64,000 nucleotides of DNA from Macrostomum hystrix. Its lineage: Eukaryota > Platyhelminthes > Macrostomidae. A program made the position numbers and the translations under genes. The notes under the pieces were generated by a model, which worked only from the letters and a program-made list of their open reading frames with translations, searched no databases and was not told the DNA's origin. Positions 1 through 11,280 of this stretch are shown here, piece by piece. The stretch is taken from positions 4,323,001 to 4,387,000 of the forward strand of contig CATNEN010000038.1 of the NCBI GenBank assembly GCA_950097015.1, given 5' to 3'. Positions within the stretch are counted from its first letter, which is position 1; every line of letters starts with the position of its first letter.

Positions 1-1548
1 CAACAGTAATTAACCCGCCACTAATCACGGTAGAACAGCGTGTCAGTTCGAGACGAAAAAGAGGCTAAAACACTGAAGCTTGTGTTATTTGGCTTGCAAG
101 CACAGAAATAGCTGAGGCAGAAAGTGCCAGAGACAGACATTGCACTTGACGAACCCACCGGTAAAGCTGACCCAATGTGAGTCCGCGATAAAGTGTTTGT
201 GGGGAGGACTTGACTGGACTATAAAAAATCAGTTTCATCTGTTTATTAAGAAAATATTTATAGCTCATGACCTCTAAAAGATCCTCGAATGGGAAGGGAC
301 TGAAGCTGTTTTTCATCATTGATTTTGATTTTGATCAAATCTTGCATTATCCACTTTCCACTAATTTTCTACAGTAGTTCTCAGGCTTACCCGCGAACCT
401 CCAATGTGGGGGTGGGAGCGAAAATCAATACAAGAGTAAAAAATAGACTGTAGATTTTCCCTCCATGTTTTTTACAATATTCTTGCTTTGCCGTCAACTC
501 TGTATCTCAAACTGTTTTTCTCGCTCTTCTCTCTCTGTTAGCAAGTCCGCACTCCGCAGACAGCCACCCCTGTCTGGGCCCGCCGCGCCCTGCCCCCAGA
601 CCGACAACCCTCCATTTCCTCACTATCTCAGTGGCCCACATATTTTTATCACTTTTAAGTCTGCAGCCTTGCCAACCCCACCTCCGCCAGACAGGGCAGG
701 CTTTTCTAAATCGTCTAGCCCAGAGCAACAACCCCACCCCAAGTCTGTCCCGCCAACCCCATAAGCTTATGCAAACCCTCATTAAAGTTGGGCCCCACAT
801 GGCGGGCGTCTGCTATAAATCTACGCCTTTTGCACTAGCCGCAGTCGCGTGCGTTAGTTCCAGTCCAGGCAGGGACTCTACACTCCAGTCCACACGCGAG
901 TCTACACTTTCGTCTGAAAATTGGAGCCTGTTTGTTTATCGCCGATTCGCCAGGTTTTTTATCTTCAATTTCATTTTGAGCTTGCTAGACTAGAAGACCA
1001 CATTAGCTAGTTCTCATTCTTTTCTCACGTTCTCTACTCAATCAACTCTGTACGCGGCCATCGCCCCGCTGTCTCTACAAGTCATAGCTAGTTTAGCCCT
1101 GGAATAAAAGTACAGTCTGCTCAGCAGACTCCAGACAGGTCAGACAGAAAAGACTGTCCAGTCAATTCTTGTTGCTTTGTGCCTCAGTCCAGGTAAAGTA
1201 AGTAGAAGTATTTGCCTTGTTTTTTGCTGTCTCACTGATTGCGTCGCAGCTGCGCAATGACGAAGAGAATCGCAATTTGTGAAGATAGGATAATAAACAA
1301 TTGAAGCTCTCGTCAGACGGCTCAAATCCCTGAGACGTTAACCTTGCCTATGAACTGAAGATGTGAATTGAGCCTGATTTCATTTTAATTTTGGTTTCAA
1401 TCTCAAATAGGCAAGTTACCGACTCAAGGGATGTGGCCTCTGCATGATCAGCGCCCCTACACATGTGATCAGTTTATCCTCGGCCATGAAACATTACTCA
1501 GTGTGTCATGGTATTGCCAATCTGTTATTTGTTATCCGAGAGTTAATT
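1..1548. other. Intergenic; no gene recognised
   Basis: No conserved coding region is visible. Positions 540-770 are CT/proline-codon-rich and open in several frames, but nothing resembles a known protein. The 800-1130 part has an LTR-like or promoter-like layout and is described separately. The block ends where the 23-bp array begins. Confidence 0.5.
800..1130 (+). promoter_or_regulatory. TATA box followed by AATAAA: possible LTR or promoter
   Basis: A TATA-like ctataaat lies near 811-818 and an AATAAA signal near 1103-1108, with about 290 bp of non-repetitive sequence between them. This is the U3-R-U5 order of a retroviral-type LTR, but it could equally be a host promoter and an unrelated poly(A) signal. 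I found no second copy in the window and no clear TG...CA ends, so a solo LTR is only a suggestion. Confidence 0.25.
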
Positions 1549-2100
1549 GCTAACCCACAATTTCCTAAACTGCTAACCTACCATTTCCCAAACTGCAAAC
1601 CTACCATTTCCTAAACTGCTAACCTACCATTTCCTAAACTGCTAACCTACCATTTCTTAAACTGCTAACCTACCATTTCCCAAACTGCTAACCTGCCATT
1701 TACTAAACTGCTAACCTACCATTTCCTAAACTGCTAACCTACCATTTCCTAAACTGCTAACCTACCATTTCCTAAACTGCTAACCTACCATTTCTTAAAC
1801 TGCTAACCTACCATTTCCTAAACTGCTAACCTGCCATTTCTTAAACTGCTAACCTACCATTTCCCAAACTGCTAACCTGCCATTTCTTAAACTGCTAACC
1901 TGCCATTTCTTAAACTGCTAACCTGCCATTTCTTAAACTGCTAACCTGCCATTTCCTAAACTGCTAACCTGCCATTTCTTAAACTGCTAACCTGCCATTT
2001 CTTAAACTGCTAACCTACCATTTCCTAAACTGCTAACCTGCCATTTCTTAAACTGCTAACCTACCTTTTCCTAAACTGCTAACCTACCATTTCCTAAACT
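1549..2100. repeat. Minisatellite, 23-bp unit
   Basis: About 24 head-to-tail copies of a 23-bp unit with core ctaacctaccatttcctaaa. The main variants are tacc/tgcc and tcct/tctt. It grades into a degenerate array at its 3' edge. Confidence 0.93.
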
Positions 2101-2530
2101 GTGCACCATTTTCTTAACCATGTCCCTCCACCATTTGCTGATCTATGTCTATCCACTATTTCCTAATCTATCTCTATCCACTATTTCCTATTCTATGTCT
2201 ATCCACCATAATCCAATCTATGCCTATCCACCATTTGCTAATCTATGTCTTTCCACAGTTTCCTCATCTACGTCTATCCACCACTTGCTAATCTAATTCT
2301 ATCCACTATTTCCTTATCTATGTCTATCCACCATTTCCTAATCCATGTCTATCCACAATTTCCTAAACTATGTCTATTCATTATTTCCTATTCATGTCTA
2401 TGCAAAATTTACTAAACTATTTCTATTCATTATTTCCTAATCTGTCTATCCACCATTTACTAATCCATATCTATCGACCACTTACTTATCTATGTCTATC
2501 CACCATTTCCTAATCCTAATCTATCTCTAT
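2101..2530. repeat. Degenerate minisatellite, about 25-bp unit
   Basis: Diverged copies of a unit with core ctatccaccatttcctaat. The catttcctaa portion is shared with the upstream 23-bp array, so this looks like an older, decayed part of the same repeat. Confidence 0.7.
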
Positions 2531-2966
2531 CTACAAAGCGTAAATCTGAAAAAAATCTAAAGCAGCTAACCTGTCCCTAGCAGTTAAAAATATAGCCTAT
2601 CATTATTTTTGTTGTTCCTGAACCCTGAAAGCCTGAATCTGAAAATAGGGCCTCCGATCCTTAACCCGCTTCCACTACACCTATAGGCATCAACTGCCGT
2701 GGCTCAGGTGAATTTTGCAATGGAATACTCATTTATGGCTCCAGCCATTAGCCTAGCTATTCATATCCTTATCCCAAGGCGATGGCACAGCTTACATACA
2801 GTAGGAGTACTGGGGTATAGGGTTACCCTAGGCATGCATTCCGCTAGCCCCGCTTGCCTACAAAAGGGAAATAAAAGTACTTTTACGCTCGTAATGCCCA
2901 TGGAATTCACTTAAGTATTGCTTTTGACATCTTTTTGTACTCCGCAAGCACCTACGATTTTTGTAA
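2531..2966. other. Spacer between arrays
   Basis: About 430 bp of non-repetitive sequence with no recognisable gene or element. A short open frame at 2699-2914 has no family signature. Confidence 0.5.
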
Positions 2967-3979
2967 TCCCATCTGATCCCACCTGACCCCATCTGATCCA
3001 TCCAGACCCCATCTGATCCCTCCAGACCCCATCTGATCCCTCCAGACCCCGTCTGATCCCTCCAGACCCCATCTGGTCCCACCTGACCCCATCTGATCCC
3101 TCCAGACCCCACCTGATCCCATCAGACCCCACCTGATCCCTCCAGACCCCCGTCTGATCCCTCCAGACCCCACCTGATCCCATCAGACCCCACCTGATCC
3201 CACCAGACCCCCGTCTGATCCCACCAGACCCCGTCTGATCCCACCAGACCCCATCTGATCCCTCCAGACCCCCGTCTGATCCATCCAGACCACATCTTAT
3301 CCCTCCAGACCCCACCTGATCCCATCAGACCCCACCTGATCCCATCAGACCCCATCTGATCCCTCCAGACCCCACCTGATCCCATCAGACCCCACCTGAT
3401 CCCACCAGACCCCCGTCTGATCCCACCAGACCCCGTCTGATCCCACCAGACCCCATCTGATCCCTCCAGACCCCCGTCTGATCCCACCAGACCCCACCTG
3501 ATCCCATCAGACCCCACCTGATCCCACCAGACCCCCGTCTGATCCCACCAGACCCCGTCTGATCCCACCAGACCCCATCTGATCCCTCCAGACCCCCGTC
3601 TGATCCATCCAGACCCCATCTTATCCCTCCAGACCCCACCTGATCCCATCAGACCCCACCTGATCCCATCAGACCCCATCTGATCCCTCCAGACCCCATC
3701 TGATCCCTCCAGACCCCATCTGATCCCTCCAGACCCCGTCTGATCCCACCAGACCCCATCTGATCCCTCCAGACCCCATCTGATCCCACCAGACCCTATC
3801 TGATTCCGCCAGACCCCATCTGATCCCTCCAGACCCCATATGATTCCGCCAGACCCCATCTGATCCCTCCAGACCCAATATGATTTCTGCCAGACCCCAT
3901 CTGATCCCTCCAGACCCCATCTGATCCCACCTGACCCCATCTGATCCCTCCAGACCCCATGTAATCCCTCCAGACTCCA
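2967..3979. repeat. Minisatellite, 20-bp unit with higher-order structure
   Basis: About 50 copies of cagaccccatctgatccctc. Variants (ccatc/ccacc/cccgtc; ccctc/cccac/cccat) recur in the same order: the block around 3160-3350 is closely repeated around 3490-3680. This points to duplication of multi-unit segments. Long open frames on the minus strand here follow only from the absence of stop triplets in the unit. Confidence 0.93.
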
Positions 3980-4297
3980 TCAGATAAGTTACTTTTTCCG
4001 TTCAAAAAGACTTTCGAGAATTTCTGAAAGGTTTTTCACTCAGACTAATTCGCAGTTTTAGGAACTAAAGGCTGAAAAACAAATAGCTTTATTTCTATTT
4101 CGATAGCAAATAGTGCAAGCAGGAGACAGACAACAAGGATGAGAATGCATTCATTTTGCATCCTTGATATGAAAATAATTTAGGACGCGTGGTAAATAAA
4201 TCAACTTCTCTGAACTTTGCAACACACATCAAATGGCAGACAATCAAGTTAAGAATTGAGAATAGGTGATGAAGTCGGAACCGGGGAAGTCAAATGG
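3980..4297. other. Spacer between arrays
   Basis: About 300 bp of AT-rich sequence; nothing recognised. Confidence 0.5.
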
Positions 4298-4945
4298 AGG
4301 AAGTCAGGAATCGGCCAAGTCAGGAATCAGCCAAGTCAGGAATCGGCCAAGTCAGGAATCAGCCAAGTCAGGAATCAGCCAAGTCAGGAATCAGCCAAGT
4401 CAGGAATCAGCCAAGTCAGGAATCAGCCAAGTCAGGAATCAGCCAAGTCAGGAATCGGCCAAGTCAGGAATCAGCCAAGTCAGGAATCAGCCAAGTCAGG
4501 AATCAGCCAAGTCAGGAATCAGCCAAGTCAGGAATCGGCCAAGTCAGGAATCAGCCAAGTCAGGAATCAGCCAAGTCAGGAATCAGCCAAGTCAGGAATC
4601 AGCCAAGTCAGGAATCAGCCAAGTCAGGAATCAGCCAAGTCAGGAATCAGCCAAGTCATGAATCAGCCAAGTCAGGAATCAGCCAAGTCAGGAATCAGCC
4701 AAGTCAGGAATCAGCCAAGTCAGGAATCAGCCAAGTCAGGAATCAGCCAAGTCAGGAATCAGCCAAGTCAGGAATCAGCCAAGTCAGGAATCAGCCAAGT
4801 CAGGAATCAGCCAAGTCAGGAATCAGCCAAGTCAGGAATCAGCCAAGTCATGAATCAGCCAAGTCAGGAATCAGCCAAGTCAGGAATCAGCCAAGTCAGG
4901 AATCAGCCAAGTCAGGAATCAGCCAAGTCAGGAATCAGCCAAGTC
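4298..4945. repeat. Minisatellite A, 16-bp unit
   Basis: About 40 very uniform copies of ccaagtcaggaatcag; a few units carry cgg in place of cag, or atg in place of agg. It joins abruptly at about 4945 to a related 16-bp array. Confidence 0.95.
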
Positions 4946-5838
4946 GAGAATCGGTGAAATCGAGAATCGGTGAAGTCGAGAATCGGTGAAGTCGAGAATC
5001 GGTGACGTCGAGAATCGGTGAAGTCGAGAATCGGTGAAGTCGAGAATCGGTGACGTCGAGAATCGGTGAAGTCGAGAATCGGTGAAGTCGAGAATCGGTG
5101 ACGTCGAGAATCGGTGAAGTCGAGAATCGGTGAAGTCGAGAATCGGTGAAGTCGAGAATCGGTGACGTCGAGAATCGGTGAAGTCGAGAATCGGTGAAGT
5201 CGAGAATCGGTGAAGTCGAGAATCGGTGACGTCGAGAATCGTTGAAGTCGAGAATCGGTGAAGTCGAGAATCGGTGACGTCGAGAATCGGTGAAGTCGAG
5301 AATCGGTGAAGTCGAGAATCGGTGAAGTCGAGAATCGGTGAAGTCGAGAATCGGTGAAGTCGAGAATCGGTGACGTCGAGAATCGGTGAAGTCGAGAATC
5401 GGTGAAGTCGAGAATCGGTGAAGTCGAGAATCGGTGAAGTCGAGAATCGGTGAAGTCGAGAATCGGTGAAGTCGAGAATCGGTGAAGTCGAGAATCGGTG
5501 AAGTCGAGAATCGGTGACGTCGAGAATCGGTGAAGTCGAGAATCGGTGAAGTCGAGAATCGGTGAAGTCGAGAATCGGTGACGTCGAGAATCGGTGAAGT
5601 CGAGAATCGGTGAAGTCGAGAATCGGTGACGTCGAGAATCGGTGAAGTCGAGAATCGGTGAAGTCGAGAATCGGTGACGTCGAGAATCGGTGAAGTCGAG
5701 AATCGGTGAAGTCGAGAATCGGTGAAGTCGAGAATCGGTGACGTCGAGAATCGGTGAAGTCGAGAATCGGTGAAGTCGAGAATCGGTGAAGTCGAGAATC
5801 GGTGACGTCGAGAATCGGTGAAGTCGAGAATCGGCCAA
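4946..5838. repeat. Minisatellite B, 16-bp unit related to A
   Basis: About 55 copies of gtgaagtcgagaatcg, which differs from unit A at about four of 16 positions. An aag/acg variant recurs every three or more units (48-bp and longer higher-order periods). The last unit (5831-5848) reverts to type A, so B appears to have expanded inside an A array. Confidence 0.95.
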
Positions 5839-5848
5839 GTCAGGAATC

Positions 5849-6227
5849 GACAAAGCAAACTACAAAATAGCATGCGACTTTCATGTCCCTGACATTGTGA
5901 AGTGTTCTGCGCCATTCAATCCTCCCCCAAACCAATGCGTGCAGCGTTCTGGCGGAGAGCCAAAATTTATTTGCGCAAATGCATTGCCCCGTCAGCTTGG
6001 CCTATGTTGTACAGTCTAATTCGGACTTATGCTCTAACGTTGCAAAAAAATAATTTTTTTCGGCTGTGCCATTGCACTCAATAATTTGCGCAGCATGTGT
6101 GCTTGTGCATAAGCTGCATTCTGCTTATCTCGCATTGCTTGTCGTTTCCAAAGATCTGTTTGCTTTACAAATGTGCTTGCTTTGAATTCTTTTGGATATT
6201 ACTTCGTCTCGGATGAAAGAGGAGAAT
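5849..6227. other. Spacer between arrays
   Basis: Unique sequence with no recognisable gene or element. Confidence 0.5.
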
Positions 6228-6914
6228 CGGAGACAGACAAAGACAGACAGCAAGAAACAGCAGGAGACAGGCAATAAGAGACAGGCAGCAACAGGAGACA
6301 GACAGCAAGAAACAGCAGGAGACAGGCAACAAGAGACAGGCAGCAACATGAGACAGACAACAAAAAACAGCAGGAGACAGACAGCAAGAAACAACAGGAG
6401 ACAGGCAACAAGAGACAGGCAGCAACAGGAGACAGAAAACAAAAAACAGCAGGAGACAGACAGCAAGAAACAACAGGAGACAGGCAACAAGAGACAGGCA
6501 GCAACAGGAGACAGAAAACAAAAAACAGCAGGAAACAGAACACAAGAGACAGCAGGAGACAGGCAGACAACTGGAGACAGACAGGCAACAGGAGACGGAC
6601 AACAGAGACAGGCAGGCAGCAGGAGACAGGCAGGCAGCAGGAGACAGGCAGGCAGCAGGAGACAGGCAGGCAGCAGGAGACAGGCAGGCAGCTGGAGACA
6701 GGCAGGCAGCAGGAGACAGGCAGGCAGCAGGAGACAGGCAGGCAGCAGGAGACAGGCAGGCAGCAGGAGACAGGCAGGCAGCAGGAGACAGGCAGGCAGC
6801 AGGAGACAGGCAGGCAGCAGGAGACAGGCAGGCAGCAGGAGACAGGCAGGCAGCGGGAGACAGGCAGGCAGCAGGAGACAGGCAGGCAGCAGGAGACAGG
6901 CGGGCAGCAGGAGA
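6228..6914. repeat. CAGGAGACAGGCAG-type minisatellite
   Basis: The left half (6228-6600) has a higher-order period of about 55 bp made of caggagacag, acagcaagaaacag and caacaagagacagg modules. The right half (6600-6914) is a clean 18-bp array of caggagacaggcaggcag, about 17 copies. Open frames on both strands come from the unit's lack of stops. Confidence 0.93.
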
Positions 6915-7599
6915 TGTAAGTATTTATTATCCAAGTGTAATCAGCCGATTTGTAATCTCTGCAGATTCCTAAAATTGAAAGCTGGATGCAATCTATTGGA
7001 TGTTGCACGCAATGGATCTGGTTGCTGTGGTTTCAGCTTGCATCATCAGCAAGGACCCCAAAGCATACAGTGTGGTACAGTACAACCCAGTACTAAAGGC
7101 ACGCACACGGCAGGCTGTCTGCCGAGATGAAATGCCAGACAGAAAGCACTTTTGCTTTATCCACCCCCCAGCCATGGGATTTGAAAGAGGCAGGGGGAGA
7201 CAGGGGGAGACGGAGAGAGAAGGGACGTAGGTTTGGGGATTTAGAATATGGGATGTAAGGGGAAAAATGAGGGACAGAAAGTCGGGGGGTGAGAGTGTCT
7301 GGCGTTTATCGATCCAGGTCATCCAGTGGCCCGGCCAGCCCCCTGCCTCAGCTCATTTGCCTCAGGGAAGGGGAGCGGGAGGGAAAGAGGGAAGAAAAAT
7401 GATCGGCCTGGCTAGTTAAGGCCCCCACCTACTTTCTTAACTATGGGTAATGAAGGTGCATTAGAGAGACATTTTAGTTCGTCATATGGCAATTTAAACT
7501 GTGGATTTTGTGTACCCACCAATGGCCTTCAATTATGCATATTTCTGTAGCTTTCGGAAGCAGCTAGAAAGAGTGGTTGAGAAAAACTGTGAAAAAATA
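6915..7599. other. Intergenic; no gene recognised
   Basis: Unique sequence with a purine-rich patch at 7180-7290. No domain or conserved reading frame seen. Confidence 0.45.
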
Positions 7600-7725
7600 C
7601 CCACACAGAAGGTCCTCTCTGGAGCTTCTCACCGAGAGGTCGGGAGTTCGATTCTAATCCTAAAGTAGAACAATTTGTCATTGTCCAAAACACTTGCTCA
7701 GGCCAGCATGAATAATAATAATACA
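7600..7725 (+). mobile_element. tRNA-derived SINE remnant
   Basis: A tRNA B-box-like ggagttcgattctaatcc near 7640 is followed by a short body and an (aat)n tail at 7708-7719. The body motif aacaatttgtcattgtccaaaacactt parallels the element at 19.9 kb. No A box is visible, so the 5' end is missing or decayed. Confidence 0.5.
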
Positions 7726-8014
7726 TTGCAGGAGGTCTGTGGCGTACAGCTCTGAATATAGAAACTTCCGTAATCGCGCGACAAATTTTCAAAACTCTTG
7801 TTTCTTTAGAAAGCAGAATAAATTCTTTACATTTTAGTTGAAGATTGTGTCTAGTTTCGTTTGGGCCACAAACGATTGCGTCAACGGAAATTGGGAACAA
7901 AGTATTTTTTTGCGCGCCTTCCATCGAAACAGGAATACAACAGATTGCTTATCTGCGAATAGTCTATGGTCAAGCCGTCCCCCATCTTTGAATTCCCAAC
8001 GGGTTATGTATATG

Positions 8015-8155
8015 ATAGTGGCTGCTTTATTGGCATTCTATGGTTAGAAAGTCTGAGGCTGCGTTAAATGGTCCGAGGCGTGCGAAGCGAGCCTCGGACC
8101 ATTAAACGTGGCCGAGGACTTTTTAACCATAGACTGCAAATTGAGCAGCCACTAT
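8015..8155. repeat. Imperfect palindrome with about 65-bp arms
   Basis: The left arm 8015-8079 pairs with the right arm 8091-8155 around an 11-nt centre. The inner stem ggtccgaggc / gcctcggacc is perfect; ccattaaacg, taaccatag and agcagccactat pair with their complements further out. It sits about 85 bp upstream of the DUF3504-type ORF. It could be a fold-back end of a mobile element or a dyad promoter element. Confidence 0.8.
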
Positions 8156-8239
8156 TTTATATGAAATTCGATGCTGGCTCAGTCAGTCAGTCAGAGAGAG
8201 AGATCAGTCTTGTTAGCTTCGAGTTTATTTGCATCCACG

Positions 8240-8599
8240 ATGGCCGACGCTGAAGAAGAATTAGACTTTTCTGCATTCTTGGACTCTTTTGAAGCCTCAC
8301 CCGCCACCGATGTGAAGTTTCTGCCGTTGCTTGATACTACTCGTGTTGGTGAGGTGTTAAGTGCCGACGACGTGGAGCGTAGGATGGCGGAGAGTTTGCC
8401 CGACGTTACGCGTGCGAAGGAGAAGTGGGCTGTCAATGTGTTTCGAACGTGGAAGGAAAGTCGCGTCCAGTTGCAAGCGCAAGGCGACGTGCCCGGACTC
8501 ATGGTGATAAAGCCACTTGAGGTGCTGTCAAAGTCTGAGGTGAATGAGCTTCTCCAATTCTTCGTCTTCGAGATTCGTAAGGAGAATGGAAATGTTTGA
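8240..8599 (+). CDS. Short DUF3504-type (ZMYM2/QRICH1/KCTD1-like) N-terminal fragment
   Basis: Predicted 119 aa, intron-less. I chose the ATG at 8240 because the product opens with an acidic MADAEEELDF segment; the same frame is open further upstream. Residues about 60-119 carry the motif order KEKWAVNVFRTWKESR, then IKPLEVLSKSEVNELLQFFVFEIRK, then NG. It resembles the segment that opens DUF3504 domains, which derive from Crypton-type tyrosine recombinases and are common as invertebrate repeat-encoded ORFs. The family normally continues for more than 100 residues; here a stop follows at once, so this is a truncated fragment or a small stand-alone protein. An AATAAA lies at 8613-8618. The recombinase catalytic region is absent. 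The family call rests on motif memory only. Confidence 0.5.
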   Translation: MADAEEELDFSAFLDSFEASPATDVKFLPLLDTTRVGEVLSADDVERRMAESLPDVTRAKEKWAVNVFRTWKESRVQLQAQGDVPGLMVIKPLEVLSKSEVNELLQFFVFEIRKENGNV

Positions 8600-8629
8600 A
8601 ACGTTTCGCGTCAATAAATGATTTGCGGC

Positions 8630-8785
8630 CCATTATTTAGCGCCCATTATACGGTTTAATGGGCCCCGTTTTCGGGACCATTATATGGCACACTGGTTCA
8701 AGACTTCGCATTTTCAACCATAGACGATAGATTCGTGGCTCAGAATGCGCCCATTAAACGTCCATTAACGACGAAATCGGATTTT
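8630..8785. repeat. CCATTA(A)-rich palindromic region downstream of the DUF3504 ORF
   Basis: Repeated gcccatta/ttaatgggc motifs form short dyads (for example gcccatta...taatgggc at 8651-8675). The word tcaaccatag near 8715 echoes the ttaaccatag of the upstream palindrome. This may be the other boundary of a small mobile unit spanning about 8.01-8.79 kb. Confidence 0.4.
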
Positions 8786-9867
8786 ATATTTGGATATACC
8801 CATTTGCAGATGAGCAATCTGTATATTCCTGTATCAATGCGTTTGTGAGCATATTTTTTATTCAATACAACAAAGCTGAATAAACAGATTGTATACATAT
8901 ACGAAAACGGTAACGTGGGCATACCGGCCTACCGGCCTCGACGCGGTAAGGCAGTTGTGTGTGAAGCGTGACCTCTCGATAATCATATACTCGTATTGTG
9001 CACCTACCTGTTTTAGCTACTGAACTGTTCTTAAATAAAGTTTAAGGAAGACAAAAGAAATTTATCACCAGATAAAACTGGTATTTCCAGTCAGTTCGAG
9101 TAGTTATGACATCAGCTGCAATATTTTTCAATGTTCATATACTTCACAATAAATGTGACACAATTCTTACGGAAATCGGAGAATCGATATGCTAATGGAA
9201 GCTATTGAAGTCTGTAAACAACTTTTTTATCTGCACTTGGAAGCAATGTTTGCGTCTTTTTAGTGCAAAAGAAAAACCGATCAGACTACTTGAATTAGTA
9301 AGTAGTCAGTAGCGATTTGTTGGCTAAATTCTTTGCTTCCATTAAAAATGGAAATATGTTTTATTCACATCCGATCAGAAACCAGAGGATATTTAAAAAC
9401 AGGGGCTGAAATGATCAGATAAAATTGAAGAGATTCGATGAGAAATGAAGGGATCAGAAAATAAATAAAGGGATCGGATGAGAAATGAAGGGATCGGAAA
9501 AGCTATAAAGGGATCGGATGAGAAATGAAGGGATTAAATAAAAAATAAAGGTTGTTAGAAATATCATGTACCAGCGTACATATACATACACACAGGTCTG
9601 AAGTCCTTGTTGCTCGGTCAGCAAAGACTGTGCATGAACTTTAGAAAGGTATTCGTCTTAAGATTTTTTAACAGTATAGGAAAATAGATACATGTGACAT
9701 GTAGGGGCATTGTTATAGTTTTCCTTTTATTACAGTCTATCTAATAAGTCTTTCTACTCTGTTATACGAGCTAAAACGCCAAAATCACATTGCATAGACA
9801 TCTGTTTAGGTATTGGTTCTTAAAGAAAGCACAAAGTGATTTTAAAACATTGTTCTTTCTGTGTTTC
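8786..9867. other. Intergenic AT-rich sequence with a degenerate repeat
   Basis: Mostly unique AT-rich sequence. At 9410-9545 there are several diverged copies of gggatcggatgagaaatgaa. An AATAAA on the minus strand (9726-9731) lies about 140 bp beyond the Rab stop codon and could be that gene's poly(A) signal. Confidence 0.5.
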
Positions 9868-11280
9868 TCAAGTCTTGCACTGTTGACTGCACCCCTTGTA
9901 CTTCTTGTAACCGGCATTGTTACTCGTACCGTCAGACAGCACGATCGACGGCTTGTTTGAAGAGTCCGCGCCTAAGGACGCGATTGACTCTCCGCTTGTG
10001 ATGCTTTTGAAATTCCACTCAACTTGGTCCAGACAGATCCTGTGGAATAGTTGCGTCACATTCTCACCTGTGAGAGCCGATGTCTCAAAGAAGGCTGCAC
10101 TGATTTCTGCGGAGTTGTTCATCATGGATGTGTATAAGAATCGATGCCAAGTCAACAGCAATCCATTGATGGCTGTCCTTAGTTCTTACATTAACATTAG
10201 AGTAACATTATCATAACTGTACATCTGTATATCTGGACAAGACTATTCAGTCAGATCAATAATGGTCAGTACCAATCTACCTGGACGATTTAACAATCGG
10301 CTCAATCAAGGTCAGTACAAATCTACCTGAACAACATCGACGAATTCACCCAATCAAGGTCAGTACCAATCTACCTGAACAACATCGACGAATTCACCCA
10401 ATCAAGGTCAGTACCAATATCTACCTGAACAACATCGACGAATTCGCTCAATCAAGGTCAGTACCAATCTACCTGAACAACATCGACGAATTCGCTCAAT
10501 CAAGGTCAGTACCAATCTACCTGAACAACATCGACGAATTCGCTCAATCAAGGTCAGTACCAATATCTACCTGAACAACATCGACGAATTCGCTCAATCA
10601 AGGTCAGTACCAATCTACCTGAACAACATCGACGAATTCGCTCAATCAAGGTCAGTACCAATCTACCTGAACAACATCGACGAATTCGCTCAATCAAGGT
10701 CAGTACCAATATCTACCTGATTCAGCATCGACGAATTCGCTCAATATAGGTCAGTACCAATCTACCTGAACAACATCGACGAATTCGCTCAAAGAGGGTC
10801 AGAACCAATCTACCCGATGACATTAGCAATATGTGATTTGTACTTACTCTCAGCATACTGCTTTGCCTTCTCCGTAGACACCATATGCGTCTGCATTGGC
10901 AGATCTCGCTTACAGCCGCACAGGTAGAGCCGGCAGTTGGGCTTCACCTTGGCAAGGTCGCCAACCCAGAACTCCAAATCGTAGAAGCTGCTATAATCCG
11001 TAATATCGTAGCACAGGATGGCTGCCTTGGCGTTTCTGTAGTACATAGGCATCAAGGAATGATAGATTTCGGAGCCAGCGGTGTCCCACAGGTGCATCTT
11101 CACTGTCGTGCCAGCACCAACCAGCACTGATTTAGTAACGAACGCTACAGCTGTGGTCGAAGTTGTCAACGATATGTCGAAACCCTGGATAGCGAAGCGA
11201 CCTAGCAGGCTGGTTTTGCCTGCGTTGCTGTTGCCAATGACCACCGTCTTGAGGCCATCTGTGAGAGTATCTTGCTGCAT
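9868..11280 (-). CDS. RAB24: Rab24-like small GTPase
   Basis: Two coding exons, 11280-10848 and 10106-9868 (GTAAGT donor, CAG acceptor, phase 1), give 223 aa. G1 GNSNAGKT is at 16-23, G3 WDTAGSE at 65-71, a G4-position CKRD at 123-126 and G5 ETSALTG at 152-158. Two departures from typical Rabs match Rab24: serine in place of the catalytic glutamine in WDTAGQ, and loss of asparagine from NKxD. The FVTKSVLVG and KAAILCYDITD stretches also resemble Rab24, which is linked to autophagy and endomembranes and has low intrinsic GTPase activity. The C-terminus ends GCSQQCKT rather than CC or CXC; human Rab24 is also atypical there (CCHH). The 741-bp intron holds a minisatellite. The gene is divergent from AQR. 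A different Rab subfamily, or a further 3' exon, is possible. Confidence 0.85.
10258..10803. repeat. Minisatellite in the Rab intron, 48/50-bp unit
   Basis: About ten copies of a 48-bp unit containing acatcgacgaattcgctcaa and tcaaggtcagtaccaat. Some units have an extra 'at' (50 bp). It fills most of the intron. Confidence 0.92.

Noticed and set aside
507-800. Minus-strand 97-codon frame
   Set aside because: G/C-rich frame with Trp/Arg bias and no recognisable motif; lies in an LTR-like or promoter region.
1549-3979. Direct repeats that could suggest a CRISPR array
   Set aside because: Units are contiguous with no unique spacers, and the genome is eukaryotic.
2858-4005. Gly/Trp-rich frames resembling a structural protein
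   Set aside because: Translation of the 20-bp array; several frames are equally open.
4256-5915. Open frames of 230-330 codons over the 16-bp arrays on both strands
   Set aside because: Repeat artefact; no start context, domain or codon bias.
6125-7130. Cys/Leu-rich and Gln/Arg-rich frames at the caggagacaggcag array
   Set aside because: Both strands open because of the repeat; no support for expression.
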